Assembly (NCBI RefSeq): GCF_900608595.1
Contig: NZ_UWYY01000023.1
Location: 54,124 to 118,123 of the forward strand
Direction of reading: 5' to 3'
Length of the DNA: 64,000 bases
Source: Promicromonospora panici
GTDB taxonomy: Bacteria > Actinomycetota > Actinomycetes > Actinomycetales > Cellulomonadaceae
Shown here: in pieces, positions 9,131 through 17,634 of the stretch
How positions within the stretch are numbered: the stretch's first letter is position 1
How the letters are laid out: each line of letters starts with the position of its first letter
Notes under the pieces: model-generated
The model's database searches: none
Told to the model about the DNA's origin: nothing
What the model saw: the letters and a program-made list of their open reading frames with translations, nothing else
Translations under genes and position numbers: made by a program

Positions 9131-10501
9131 TCATCGGCCCACCGCACCGGCGCCCGCGGGCAGGACCAGGACCAGAAGCGCTCCGGCGGGACTGCTCTCC
9201 ACGCAGAGCACACCGCCGTGCGCGACGGCAATCTCACGAGCGATCGGCAGACCCAGGCCGGTACCGCCGTCGGCGCGCGAGCGGCTCTCGTCGAGGCGCA
9301 CGAACCGGTCGAAGACCCGTTCCCGGTCGGTCTCCGGAATCCCCGGACCGTCGTCCTCGATCTCCAGACGGGCGCCTGGAGGGTCCGGCGCGAGCCGGAT
9401 CCAGACAGTCGAGCGCGCGTGCCGGACGGCGTTCTCCACGAGGTTGCGCACGGCGCGGGCCAGCTGATGTGGGTCGCCCTGGACCCTGGTTGGCGGCGTG
9501 GTGACGACGAACCGCACGCCGATGGACCGGCTCAGCCGGTTCGCCTCAGTACGCACGAGATCGTCGAGATCGACGTCGACCACGTTCAACGGCAGACCTC
9601 GTTCGTCCACGCGGGCCAGGAGCAGCAGGTCGGCCACCAGCCGGTCGATGCGGTCCAGGTCGGCCAGGACGTCGTGACCGGTCGACTCCCAATCGGTGCT
9701 CTGCGGGTGTCGTGCGGCGACCTCGTGGGCGGCCCGGATGCTCGCCAGCGGGCTGCGCAGCTCGTGCGAGGCGTCACCGACGAACCGCCGTTGCGCGTCG
9801 CTGGCGTCCTGGAGCCGGCCGAGCATGGCGTTCATCGTGACGGCGAGCCGGGTGATCTCGTCTCCGCCGTCGGGCACGGGCACGCGGGGGGCGAGGGTGG
9901 CGTTGCCCTGGATCTCGGCGACCTGGGACCGGATCGCCTCGACCGGTGCGAGCGCTCGACCGGCGAGCCAGAACGAGGACAGGGCCACGGCGACCAGTAC
10001 GATCGGGTAGCCGATCGCCAAGAGGTTCACGACGACGGCGGTCGACTGCCCGACCAGCTCCAGGCTCTGCGCCACGAGTACGACCACGTGTCCGTCCGGG
10101 CCGGCGACGCCGTGCGCGACGACGACGAAGGCCTGCCCCTCTCCGATCGGCAGGTCTTCCGACCGCACGACCTTGTTGGTGCCGGGTGCGGAACGGTTGT
10201 CGATCACGGGCGGCTCGCCGTCGATCTGCGGGCTGGCGGCCAGCACCGTGCCGTCCGTCGCGACGACCTGGACCAGGGACTGGTCTCCACCGCCCGAGCC
10301 GAGGTCGGCAGGGACGCCGCTGACCGCGATCTGGCCGGCGGTGTCGGCCGCCTGCTCTGCCGCAGACTCGGTCAGGGACTGTTGGAGCTGGTCACGCTGT
10401 ACGAACACGAAGACGACGGCGGCAATCGCCAGGAAGATCGCGACGGCGGCGGTGGCGGCCGCGGTGGTGCGGAACCTGACGCCGCCCAGCGGGAGGGTCA
10501 T
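9131..10501 (-). CDS. Sensor histidine kinase (HAMP, HisKA, HATPase)
   Basis: This 456-residue protein has a first membrane segment at about 12-34, an extracytoplasmic sensor of about 125 residues, a second segment at about 155-178 and a HAMP linker. The H box DASHELRSPLASI carries the phospho-accepting His near residue 246. N box NLVENAVRH, G1 DDGPGIP, F box and G2 GTGLGLPIA complete an intact ATPase domain. Its start overlaps the stop of the response regulator by 4 bp (ATGA), so the pair is co-translated. The sensed signal is unknown; the acidic secreted protein on the other side of the regulator is a natural candidate target or co-sensor. Confidence 0.95.
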   Translation of the reverse strand: MTLPLGGVRFRTTAAATAAVAIFLAIAAVVFVFVQRDQLQQSLTESAAEQAADTAGQIAVSGVPADLGSGGGDQSLVQVVATDGTVLAASPQIDGEPPVIDNRSAPGTNKVVRSEDLPIGEGQAFVVVAHGVAGPDGHVVVLVAQSLELVGQSTAVVVNLLAIGYPIVLVAVALSSFWLAGRALAPVEAIRSQVAEIQGNATLAPRVPVPDGGDEITRLAVTMNAMLGRLQDASDAQRRFVGDASHELRSPLASIRAAHEVAARHPQSTDWESTGHDVLADLDRIDRLVADLLLLARVDERGLPLNVVDVDLDDLVRTEANRLSRSIGVRFVVTTPPTRVQGDPHQLARAVRNLVENAVRHARSTVWIRLAPDPPGARLEIEDDGPGIPETDRERVFDRFVRLDESRSRADGGTGLGLPIAREIAVAHGGVLCVESSPAGALLVLVLPAGAGAVGR

Positions 10502-11175
10502 CCGCCGTCGCCCATCAGGCGGTAGCCCGCGCCCCGCACGGTGCGGATCGCGCGCCGGCCGAACGGCCGGTCCACCTTGCGGCGCAGGTAGCCGATGTAG
10601 ACCTCCACGACGTTGTCGTCGCCGTCATAGTTCAGGTCCCAGACGCTCTGCAGGATCTCGCTCTTGGACAAAACGACCCCGGGGTGGCGCATGAGGAACG
10701 CCAGCAGCCCGAACTCGCGCGGCGTCAGCTCGACCTCCGTGTCGCCGCGCCGTATGAGCCTGGTCGCGGGATCCAGGCTCAGATCGCCCGCGACCAGCAC
10801 CGTCGGCCGCTCCGGAGCCCCGCGGCGTACCAGCGCCCGCAGCCGGGCCACCAGGATCATGAACGAGAACGGCTTGGTCAGGTAGTCGTCGGCGCCGAGG
10901 TCGAACGCGTCGACCTGGTCGTAGTCACCGTCCTTCGCGGTCAGCATCAGCACGGGCGTCCAGTTGCCATCCTCACGCAGCCGGCGGCACACGTCGTACC
11001 CGTTCAGCGTAGGCAGCATGATGTCCAGGAGAATCACGTCGTACCGGGTAGCCATGGCGGCCAGCCGTCCCTGCTCGCCGTCGTGGACGGTGTCCACGAC
11101 GAAGCCCTCTGCGGTCAGGCCCCGGCTGACCGTCCTGGCCAGACGGACCTCGTCCTCGATCATCAGCACCTTCAC
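10498..11175 (-). CDS. OmpR/PhoB-family response regulator
   Basis: The receiver domain has the acidic pair in LMIEDEV, the phospho-acceptor Asp51 in VILLDIMLP, and Lys in LTKPF. The C-terminal winged helix includes LTPREFGLLAFL and ends with VRGAGYRLM, as usual for OmpR proteins. I place the start at the GTG at 11175 because gagggag lies 5 bases upstream; an ATG at 11193 is also open. The gene precedes its histidine kinase with a 4-bp overlap. The divergent region holds direct TCTCAG repeats that could be its own binding site. Confidence 0.95.
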   Translation of the reverse strand: MKVLMIEDEVRLARTVSRGLTAEGFVVDTVHDGEQGRLAAMATRYDVILLDIMLPTLNGYDVCRRLREDGNWTPVLMLTAKDGDYDQVDAFDLGADDYLTKPFSFMILVARLRALVRRGAPERPTVLVAGDLSLDPATRLIRRGDTEVELTPREFGLLAFLMRHPGVVLSKSEILQSVWDLNYDGDDNVVEVYIGYLRRKVDRPFGRRAIRTVRGAGYRLMGDGG

Positions 11176-11224
11176 GGAGCCTCCCTCTGTCACCCCATGG
11201 TGGCTGCGCGTGGCTGTGAGCGCG

Positions 11225-11274
11225 CTGAGAAGACGTTACTGAGCGGCTCTCAGGTCGTCTCAGCGTCCTCACAG
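11225..11274. promoter_or_regulatory. CTGAG/TCTCAG repeat cluster in divergent promoter
   Basis: TCTCAG occurs at 11248 and 11258 (10 bp apart), followed by a weaker CTCACA at 11268. CTGAG in the opposite sense is at 11225 and 11240. Head-to-tail hexamers one helical turn apart are the usual DNA target of OmpR-type regulators. The cluster lies between the regulator gene and the acidic secreted protein, so it could control both. The repeats are seen; binding is inferred. Confidence 0.4.
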
Positions 11275-11338
11275 CGACGTTCTCGCAGGATCGGGACTGC
11301 CGGTCACACCGGGTGACCGCCTACCGAGGAGAGACCTC

Positions 11339-11770
11339 ATGAAGAAGATCACACGCAAGGCAACGGCCGGCACGGCCGCGGTGCTGCTGGCCGGGCTCGG
11401 CGTCGGCGGCGCGGTCGCGGCGCACGCCCAGTCGCAGGCGCAGATCAGCCAGCCCGCCGTGCACCAGAGCGTGGAGCAGTCCGACGGCGACGGCGAGCAG
11501 GACCCCGCCGCGGAGGCCGCCGAGGAGGCCAAGGGCGGCGCCGAGACCAACGACGGGCCCGAGGCCGTCGAGACGAACGACGATCCGGACAAGGGACCGG
11601 ACGCCAACCCGAACGAGCCGGGCCACCAGGACGCCGACGAGTCCGGGGAGTCCGAGGCGGAGGGCGGCGCCGAGGCCACCGAGGAGAACGACGGCCCCGA
11701 CCGGGGGCCGGACGCCAACCCGAACCAGCCCGGCCACCAGGACGCCGACGAGAGCGGCGAGTCCGAGTAA
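11339..11770 (+). CDS. Secreted, strongly acidic repeat protein
   Basis: A 143-residue protein starting MKKITRKATAG with a clear signal peptide (basic start, Ala/Leu/Gly core, cleavage near AHA-QS at about residue 30). The mature part is almost entirely Asp, Glu, Gly, Ala, Pro and Asn. A unit ending GPDANPNEPGHQDADESGE occurs twice (about residues 84-103 and 123-142). There are no cysteines and no known domain. It is divergent from the two-component pair and has gaggagagacctc just upstream as a ribosome binding site. It may bind cations or act as an envelope stress reporter; that is a guess. Family not recognised beyond this description. Confidence 0.75.
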   Translation: MKKITRKATAGTAAVLLAGLGVGGAVAAHAQSQAQISQPAVHQSVEQSDGDGEQDPAAEAAEEAKGGAETNDGPEAVETNDDPDKGPDANPNEPGHQDADESGESEAEGGAEATEENDGPDRGPDANPNQPGHQDADESGESE

Positions 11771-11940
11771 CGGACACCCGTGGGTGGGGCTCCTCGCATC
11801 CAGCGGGGAGTTCCACCTCTTCCTCGGTGCAGACCGTTGGCGCAAAGACGATGAGAAAGCACGCCGAGACTCGCGTCACCCGGCCCGGCCACCGACAAGT
11901 ACGACGAGAACCTACAGGCGGTGTGGGCTCTCATCCAACT

Positions 11941-12265
11941 TGTCGGTTTCTCACAGATTTGTCGAGTAGTTGCCATTGCCGACATTTTGTTGACAATCTG
12001 CGGCGTGCCTGCCGACGGCGGGGAGGACTTGCTGAGGATGATCGTAGGCGTGTCGATGGCCTCCGATCGGTTTGATTCGCTGCAGCTGACGTACCGCGCG
12101 GCGAGCGGGGAGCGGTCGGGACCGGCCTGGGGCGGGTCGCTGTCGAGGAGCTGGTGGCGGCGGGGCCGGTTCGGCAGTTCCGTTGGTACAAGGGCCGCAG
12201 GTTCTACTCGGGCTGGCACTGGTCGTCCACGACGGGCGCGATGGTCGTCTACGAGAGCCGGCTGG
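11941..12265 (+). mobile_element. Relic of a TnsA-type transposon end, copy 2
   Basis: The relic starts TGTCGGTTTCTCA and runs through a spacer into a TnsA-like N-terminus. In the correct frame the protein reads RVAVEELVAAGPVRQFRWY and continues through YSGWHWSSTTG to VVYESRL, a known TnsA-like start. A frameshift upstream and truncation at 12265, where an inverted IS630 fragment begins, make it a relic. It is homologous over its first 280 bp to 8420-8703, so the same kind of element entered this region twice, or one end was duplicated. Confidence 0.65.
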
Positions 12266-12541
12266 ACCGATCCCGTGCTCGACGAACCGGGCCCGCCACT
12301 TGCCGACCGTCACGACGTGACAACCCAGCTTCTCGGCCACCTGCGTGTTGTCCAGCCCGTCGGCACAAGCGAGGACGATCTTCGACCGCAACGCCAACGC
12401 CTGAGACGACTTCGCCCGCCGAGCCCACCGCCCCAGCTGCACACGATCAACCTCGCTCAGCACCAGCTCGGCCTTCCGCCGCCCTCTTCTCGCCCCACCC
12501 CATCGGACAATTATTCACTCAAATTCAGGCGCAGGACACTA
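12266..12541 (-). mobile_element. 5' fragment of an IS630-family element (inverted relative to the full copy)
   Basis: Reading the minus strand from TA at 12540-12541, the terminal repeat GTGTCCTGCGCCTGA is followed by the start of an IS630 transposase (GTG at 12463). The first 66 codons are nearly identical to the copy at 15461-16502 (for example QALALRSKIVLACADGLDN). The element is cut at 12266 against the TnsA relic. This fragment keeps the native terminal repeat and start region that are missing from the longer copy. Confidence 0.75.
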
Positions 12542-12573
12542 GACCGCGGGTTCGAATCCTGCCGGGGGCACCA
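12541..12573 (+). pseudogene. 3' fragment of a tRNA gene (probably Arg)
   Basis: The 33 bases contain a complete T arm (stem gcggg, loop ttcgaat, stem cctgc with one G-T pair), followed by an acceptor strand cgggggc, discriminator a and encoded cca. The rest of the tRNA is absent: the IS630 end abuts directly. The 3' acceptor strand implies a tRNA beginning gcccccg, which fits some actinobacterial tRNA-Arg genes, but the isotype is a guess. Such fragments are usually attachment-site halves of integrating elements, or break points of insertions in tRNA genes. Confidence 0.6.
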
Positions 12574-12728
12574 AACGGATAGGCGACGCCGCCTCGTACG
12601 GCGGGTGGGGAGATCTTTGGGGGCCGACCGATGAGGCCACACCGACAGCAGTTGGTCGTAGAGCGTCACGGGCTGCGGCCAGTCGGTCTGCTCGAAGGTG
12701 GGCGCCTGGGCGTACCGCGCTGCGCGGC

Positions 12729-12768
12729 GGAGCGGGCAGGCGCACGACTCGGTGCACCTGCCCGCTCC
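12729..12768 (-). terminator. Strong hairpin terminator after the beta-helix gene
   Basis: A 17-bp stem (ggagcgggcaggcgcac with its complement, one mismatch) closes a 6-base loop. It lies 30 bp beyond the stop of the minus-strand gene at 12798. There is no long T run, as is common in GC-rich actinobacteria. Confidence 0.7.
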
Positions 12769-12797
12769 GCCACGCCCGCCGCGTGATGTTGCGGCCG

Positions 12798-15144
12798 CTA
12801 CTTGCGCACGCCGGTCGCGCTGAACTCCTGTACGCCGACGCGTCCGTTCTGGTTGCTGTTGCGCACGTAGAGCCGGATGTTGGTGGTGGCGAGGTCGGCC
12901 GGCGGCCGGTAGACGACCGGCGCCGTCGTGCTGATCGCCTGGTAGGGGAGGATGTCGATCCAGGCGTTCTGGCTGGCGCTCCAGCGCTGCACCTTCCAGT
13001 GGGTTGTCATCCAGGTGCAGCAGTTGTCCTGCTGGATGGTGAAGGCGAACCGCTCGTAGTCGGCGCCCAGATCGAACTGCACCCAGGACTCGTTCATGTT
13101 GGAGCTGGCTTCGCCGGTCTCGGTGACGCCGTCCCAGAGCTTGCCGAGGCCGCTGTCCCAGGCACTGCGCTGCGACACGGTGGAGTGGTCGGCCAGGTTC
13201 TCCCTGGGCACACTCCACCGCAGCCCGGCGTACGCCGGTTCCAGGCCCGCCTCGTTCATGATGGTCTGCGCCTCGGCCGGCCACGCACCATCTGTCACCA
13301 CGTGCGGTGGCCCGTCGCTGTCGAAGATGGCCCCGTTGAGCCAGTTGTTGGCGAAGTCGGTGTAGTTGTGCGACGCGTACACCGACAGGGGCCGGCGGTA
13401 ACGCGGGGAGAAGTCGAACCGCCCGCCCTTTCCGACGTTGTAGTCCCAGCGGGTCTGGTGACTCTGGTTGTCGCTGTAGTAGTTCGCTGTCGACGTCGCC
13501 TGGTGCACGTAGTTGTGGCTGATCACGCTGCCCGGCCACGACCCGAACGAGTAGACGGCCCCCGAGTCGTGCACCCCCCCAGGACTGCTTGGACGTGGCG
13601 TTGTACACCTCGTTGTGACTGAACGTCGTCTTGCCGATCCCGTCTACCCCGTCGAGGAGGCTGGTCTCCTCCGCCTTGCGCTGATGGAAGCCGCTGTATG
13701 CGGTGTCGTAGACGAGGTTGTGCGTGACGGCCACGTTGTAGGTGTTCATCAGGCTGATCCCGGTCGCCGGGAAGAAGTCGTCACCGGTGTCGGTCACGAC
13801 GTTGTTGCTGATCTTCACGTTCTTGGTGCGCTGGGCGCCGCTTACGTGCACGTCCATCCACCGGCCCACGATGATGCCGGCGGCGGTCAGGTTGTGGAAG
13901 AGGTTGCCGGTGACGGTGACGTCCTCGGCCCCGGTCAGCAGCTGCAGGCCGCCGCTGCCCATCTTGCGCACGGTGTTGTCGGTGAAGGTGATGTCGCGGG
14001 CGTTGGTCAGCTTGATCTGACCGGGCACCTCGCCGCCGTAGCCGTCCTGGTTCGGATCGTTGAAGGGGTCGTCCGCGTACTGCGCCTCCGCCTGCGTGCC
14101 ACCGATGAACCGGTCACGAGGCAGCAGCCAGTTGCCGTGCTCGAACGTGATGCCGTCGAACGCGATCGCGCTCGCCTTCGCGGACGGGCTGGACCCGGCC
14201 ACGTTCACCAGTGTCTCCACCGTCGGTACGTACGCCCCGGCCTGGTTGACGTCCTCTCCCGCCCGCGGGTAGTAGAACACCTTGTCCGTCGCCCGGTTCA
14301 GGTACCACTCGCCGGGGGAGTCCAGCTCCTCGAACGCGTTCAGCACGTAGAACGTGTCGTCGTAGTCCAGCGAGAAGCCGTCGTCGCGGTTCAGCCGCGC
14401 CTGGAAATGCGGCTGCGCCAGGCGCACCCGCTTGTCGGCGCCGCTCGTGCTGATGTCCACGACCGGGAAGTAGTCGACCTTGAAGCCGATCGCGATGTGC
14501 AGCAGCCGAATGTCGCGGACGTTGGTGTACGCCGGAACACTGGCCGCCGGGAACTGCACGCCGTCGTAGGAGCGGGTCGGCCGCTCCGGGTTGGCCGGCG
14601 GGTTGGGGATCGATGCCTCGTCGAAGAAGCCGTTGCCCACGATGCCCTTGCCCATTGCCAGCTGAGCGCGCCGGTCACCGACGTAGAGCTGCCGGAAGTA
14701 GTCGGCGTAGCCCGCCGACTCCGGCACGTCGGCCACGAGGTACGGCCGGTCGGTTACCTGTTTCCAGCCCGTGACGGCCTTACCACCGTCAATGATGGGC
14801 GTCTCACCCGGATACGCCTGGTAGACGACCTTGAACCCGTTGGAACCCGAGTCCGCCTCGCTCAGGCTGAAGGTGGCCGTCCGGGTATACCGGCCCCCGC
14901 GCAGGCAGACGTGGAGGTCGGCCTGCATCTCCCTGTTGAGCCTGTGCTGTCGGACGTGGTTCCGGGCCCGTTCCAAGGTCGCCCAGGGCTGATCCGGTGA
15001 GGTTCCGGCGTTACGGTCGCTGCCCGACGCGGAGACGTAGAAGTTACAGGGGCCCGCCGTGTGCGCCGGAGCGGCGGGCACCAGGCACGCGGCCAGTACG
15101 AGTCCGGCGACGGCCGCCATGGTCGCTCGCTTACGAATGGTCAT
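12798..15144 (-). pseudogene. Secreted right-handed beta-helix carbohydrate-active enzyme with discoidin-like C-terminus; one frameshift in a G7 tract
   Basis: ATG at 15144 follows aaggag. The protein begins with a signal peptide (MTIRKRATMAAVAGLVLAAC onwards) and then YVSASGSDRNAGTSPDQPWA, the usual opening of parallel beta-helix glycosidases and lyases (GH141-like among others). N-x-V/I-x-N-N ladder repeats fill the middle. The last 140 residues look like an F5/8 type C (discoidin) sugar-binding domain. The first frame fails after KQSWG at about 13575, in a run of seven G (minus strand). With six G the frame continues SWGVHDSGAVY to the TAG at 12798. So the gene is either a recent pseudogene, a slippage-controlled gene, or carries a sequencing error. 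Intact length would be about 780 residues. Substrate not known. Confidence 0.75.
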
Positions 15145-15344
15145 GCCGTTCCACTCCTTGCGCGGTGGTTGCGGGAGAGCGGTGATCCGGATGGATCTCG
15201 GTGTACCGCCCGGCGAGGACGTCGGGCCGGGCGCACACCCGCGGTACCGAGCTTGATGGCTTGCCGTCTGGTCACGTCTGGCATCTCGGTCCTCCATTGG
15301 ACGTCGTCAACGCGAGGGCCCCGCTCTGGGGGCTGGCGGCGACG

Positions 15345-15374
15345 AACCTACAAAGATATGACGTATATTGTCAA
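15345..15374 (-). promoter_or_regulatory. Candidate promoter with palindromic operator for the beta-helix gene
   Basis: On the minus strand TTGACA (15369-15374) and TAGGTT (15345-15350) are separated by 18 bp, a good fit to housekeeping promoter elements. An inverted repeat TGAC-N7-GTCA (15359-15373) overlaps the -35 box, so a repressor could block it. The start codon at 15144 lies about 200 bases downstream, a long leader in which I see no structure that I can name. Confidence 0.4.
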
Positions 15375-15460
15375 CGACTCGATCGCGTATGGACGAAACG
15401 GGACCAAGAGGGTAGGCGCTGCGGCCTAAACATCTAATCTTCTGGAGCCCCGGATCTGCC

Positions 15461-16502
15461 TAGTGTCTTGCGCCTGGCGGTGGGCTCGGCGGGCGAAGTC
15501 GTCTCAGGCGTTGGCGTTGCGGTCGAAGATCGTCCTCGCTTGTGCCGACGGGCTGGACAACACGCAGGTGGCCGAGAAGCTGGGTTGTCACGTCGTGACG
15601 GTCGGCAAGTGGCGGGCCCGGTTCGTCGAGCACGGGATCGGTGGCTTGCACGACGAGGACCGCCCGGGTCGGCCTGCGTCGATCACGGTTGATCAGGTCG
15701 AGGACGTGGTGATCGCGACCCTGGAGGAGACGCCGAAGAACGCGACGCACTGGACGCGGTCGAAGATGGCCGAACGCACGGGCTTGTCGAAGTCGACGAT
15801 CGGGCGGATCTGGAAGGCGTTCAACCTCAGGCCGCACCGCACGGGCGGGTTCAGACTCTCCAACGACCCGCTGTTCGTGGAGAAGGTGCACGACGTGGTG
15901 GGCCTGTACCTGAACCCGCCGGAGAACGCCGTGGTGTACTCGGTGGACGAGAAGTCGCAGGTCCAGGCACTGGCGCGGTCCCAGCCGGCGTTCCCGATGA
16001 TGCCGGTCATGCCCGAGAAACGCACCCACGACTACGTGCGCCACGGGACCACCACGCTGTTCGCCGGGATGAACGTCGCCGACGGGACCGTGATCGGCAA
16101 GACCTACCGGTCCCACCGGGCGAGCGAGTTCAAGAAGTTCCTCGCCCTGATCGACAAGAACGTTCCCGACGGGCTGGACGTGCACGTGATCTGCGACAGC
16201 TACGGCACGCACAAGCACCCCACCGTGCAGCGCTGGCTGACCGCCCACCTCAGGTTCACGATGCACTTCACCCCGACCTACAGCTCGTGGCTCAACCAGG
16301 TCGAGCGCCTGTTCGCCCACGTCACCGATGACCTGCTGTGCCGCTCCGACCACCGCTCGGTCCAGGCCCTGGAGGCCGATCTGCACGCCTGGGTCAAGGG
16401 CTGGAACGAGAACCCGAAACCCTTCGTCTGGACCAAGACCGCCGACCAGATCCTCGAATCACTCGGCCGACTTCTTCACCGAATCTCAGACGCGGGAAAC
16501 TA
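15461..16502 (+). mobile_element. IS630-family insertion sequence with TA duplication
   Basis: The outer ends read TA-GTGTCTTGCGCCTG on the left and, reversed, TA-GTTTCCCGCGTCTG on the right: imperfect terminal inverted repeats flanked by the TA target duplication that is the hallmark of this family. Compared with the fragment at 12266-12541, the left end has an internal deletion of roughly 90 bp just after the repeat, which removes the native start of the transposase. The element sits directly before the ribosome binding site of the lipoprotein gene. Confidence 0.85.
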
Positions 16503-16503
16503 G
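15463..16503 (+). CDS. IS630-family DDE transposase
   Basis: The 346-codon frame keeps the helix-turn-helix (QVAEKLGCHVVTVGKWRARF) and all three catalytic acids: Asp in VYSVDEKSQ, Asp in VICDSYGTHKH and Glu in SSWLNQVERLF. Because of the deletion at its 5' side, the frame now begins at a GTG located within the terminal repeat itself, replacing about 16 native N-terminal residues by MSCAWR. The stop TAG is made from the TA duplication plus a host G. Whether the altered N-terminus still works is unknown. Confidence 0.85.
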   Translation: MSCAWRWARRAKSSQALALRSKIVLACADGLDNTQVAEKLGCHVVTVGKWRARFVEHGIGGLHDEDRPGRPASITVDQVEDVVIATLEETPKNATHWTRSKMAERTGLSKSTIGRIWKAFNLRPHRTGGFRLSNDPLFVEKVHDVVGLYLNPPENAVVYSVDEKSQVQALARSQPAFPMMPVMPEKRTHDYVRHGTTTLFAGMNVADGTVIGKTYRSHRASEFKKFLALIDKNVPDGLDVHVICDSYGTHKHPTVQRWLTAHLRFTMHFTPTYSSWLNQVERLFAHVTDDLLCRSDHRSVQALEADLHAWVKGWNENPKPFVWTKTADQILESLGRLLHRISDAGN

Positions 16504-16514
16504 GAGGTGACACT

Positions 16515-17105
16515 GTGAACACAACTTTCACTCGTGCCGTCGCCGTGCTCGCCAGCGGCGTACTGGCACTCACGCTGGCGGCCTGCGCCACGGGATCCTC
16601 CGGAGACCAGGTCACGGACGCGCATGCTCCCCGGGTCAAGCTCTATGACTCGGTTGCCGATCTCGCCGCGGACAGCGGCCTGGTCGTCACCGGTCAGGTG
16701 GTCGACCAGACCACCGCGACCGATATCGATGACGTCTCTGAGTTCACGCTGTCGACGTTCGAGATCTCGACGGTGATCGCAGGGGCAGCGGATGTGGCCG
16801 GGCAGCAGGTCGTGGTCCGTCAGCACGGCTCGGCCGAGCACCTGCCGCCGGCACCGCTCTTGGAGAAAGAGGGCGCCTACCTCCTCTACCTGACGCCTTC
16901 CGGCCTGGACGGCGAACTCGCCAAGCACTACTACATCACTGGCGCCAATGCCGGTATGTACCAGGCCACTGGTAGTCTCGCTCGCACCGCGACCGACACC
17001 TTCACGCAGATCGCTCCGGAAGAAGGAGAGAACCTCCGGAGCAACTCACCTCTGTGGACGCCCTCGGCTGAGCACGCCCGTCGTGAGGGCCCGCCGAGGA
17101 ACTGA
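16515..17105 (+). CDS. Secreted lipoprotein of unknown function
   Basis: A 196-residue protein beginning at a GTG seven bases after AGGAGG. The signal peptide ends in a lipobox LTLAAC with the modified Cys at about residue 24, so the protein should be anchored to the outer face of the membrane. The mature part has a beta-rich pattern (LVVTGQVVDQTTATD, QQVVVRQHGSAEH, AYLLYLTPSG) seen in small actinobacterial lipoproteins of unknown role. The IS630 copy ends at the T-A of its TAGGAGG, separating the gene from its original promoter, so expression may now depend on the IS or be lost. Confidence 0.7.
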   Translation: MNTTFTRAVAVLASGVLALTLAACATGSSGDQVTDAHAPRVKLYDSVADLAADSGLVVTGQVVDQTTATDIDDVSEFTLSTFEISTVIAGAADVAGQQVVVRQHGSAEHLPPAPLLEKEGAYLLYLTPSGLDGELAKHYYITGANAGMYQATGSLARTATDTFTQIAPEEGENLRSNSPLWTPSAEHARREGPPRN

Positions 17106-17148
17106 ACTCGTCCCGGGCCCTCACTGCTTTCCGGTGCGCACTGCCCAC

Positions 17149-17190
17149 GGAAAGCCGCCGGCCATCGCAGCGCGAGGACCGGCGGCTTCC
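17149..17190. terminator. Hairpin between convergent genes
   Basis: ggaaagccgccgg at 17149-17161 pairs with ccggcggcttcc at 17179-17190 around a 17-base loop. It lies between the lipoprotein gene and the minus-strand repeat gene, so it could end transcripts from both sides. Confidence 0.6.
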
Positions 17191-17226
17191 TGTCTCGATC
17201 GCCCCGGGCCGGGGCCACCGCGTGTG

Positions 17227-17634
17227 TTACAGCAGCACGGAGACGACGGCGTTCGCCACGACGGCGGTGTTCACGTCGGCGTCGACCTCCACGACGGCGT
17301 CCACGATGGCGCCCACGAGGACGTCCACGTCGACGTCGGCGTCGGCGTCCACGCTGGCCTCGCCGGTCACCTCCACGACGGCGGCGACGACGGCGTTCGC
17401 GATCACCGTGGCGTCCGCGTCGGCGTCCACGGTCAGCACGGCGGTCACGACGGCGTGCGCGATCACGTCGGCGTCCACGGACGCGTCCGCGTCGAGGTCC
17501 AAGTTGATGATGGCGGAGAGCGTGGGCTCGATCGGGTCAGCCTGGGCCGGGAGTGCTGCGAGGCTCATACCAGCGAGTGCGATGGCCGAACCGGCGATGA
17601 TGCGGCGGCCCGTCTTCTTGAGAACCGAAACCAT
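17227..17634 (-). CDS. Secreted Val/Ala/Asp repeat protein
   Basis: A 135-residue protein with a signal peptide (MVSVLKKTGRRIIAGSA to about ALPAQA, cleavage near residue 32) and a strong aggagg ribosome binding site. The mature part is a low-complexity alternation of acidic stretches (VDADADVDVDV) and hydrophobic ones (NAVVAAVVEV), with a period of roughly 20-25 residues. There are no cysteines and no aromatic residues in the repeat. I do not recognise a family. It may form a beta-roll, a coiled fibre or a calcium-binding surface protein; these are guesses. The upstream region is unusually AT-rich for this genome. Confidence 0.65.
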   Translation of the reverse strand: MVSVLKKTGRRIIAGSAIALAGMSLAALPAQADPIEPTLSAIINLDLDADASVDADVIAHAVVTAVLTVDADADATVIANAVVAAVVEVTGEASVDADADVDVDVLVGAIVDAVVEVDADVNTAVVANAVVSVLL

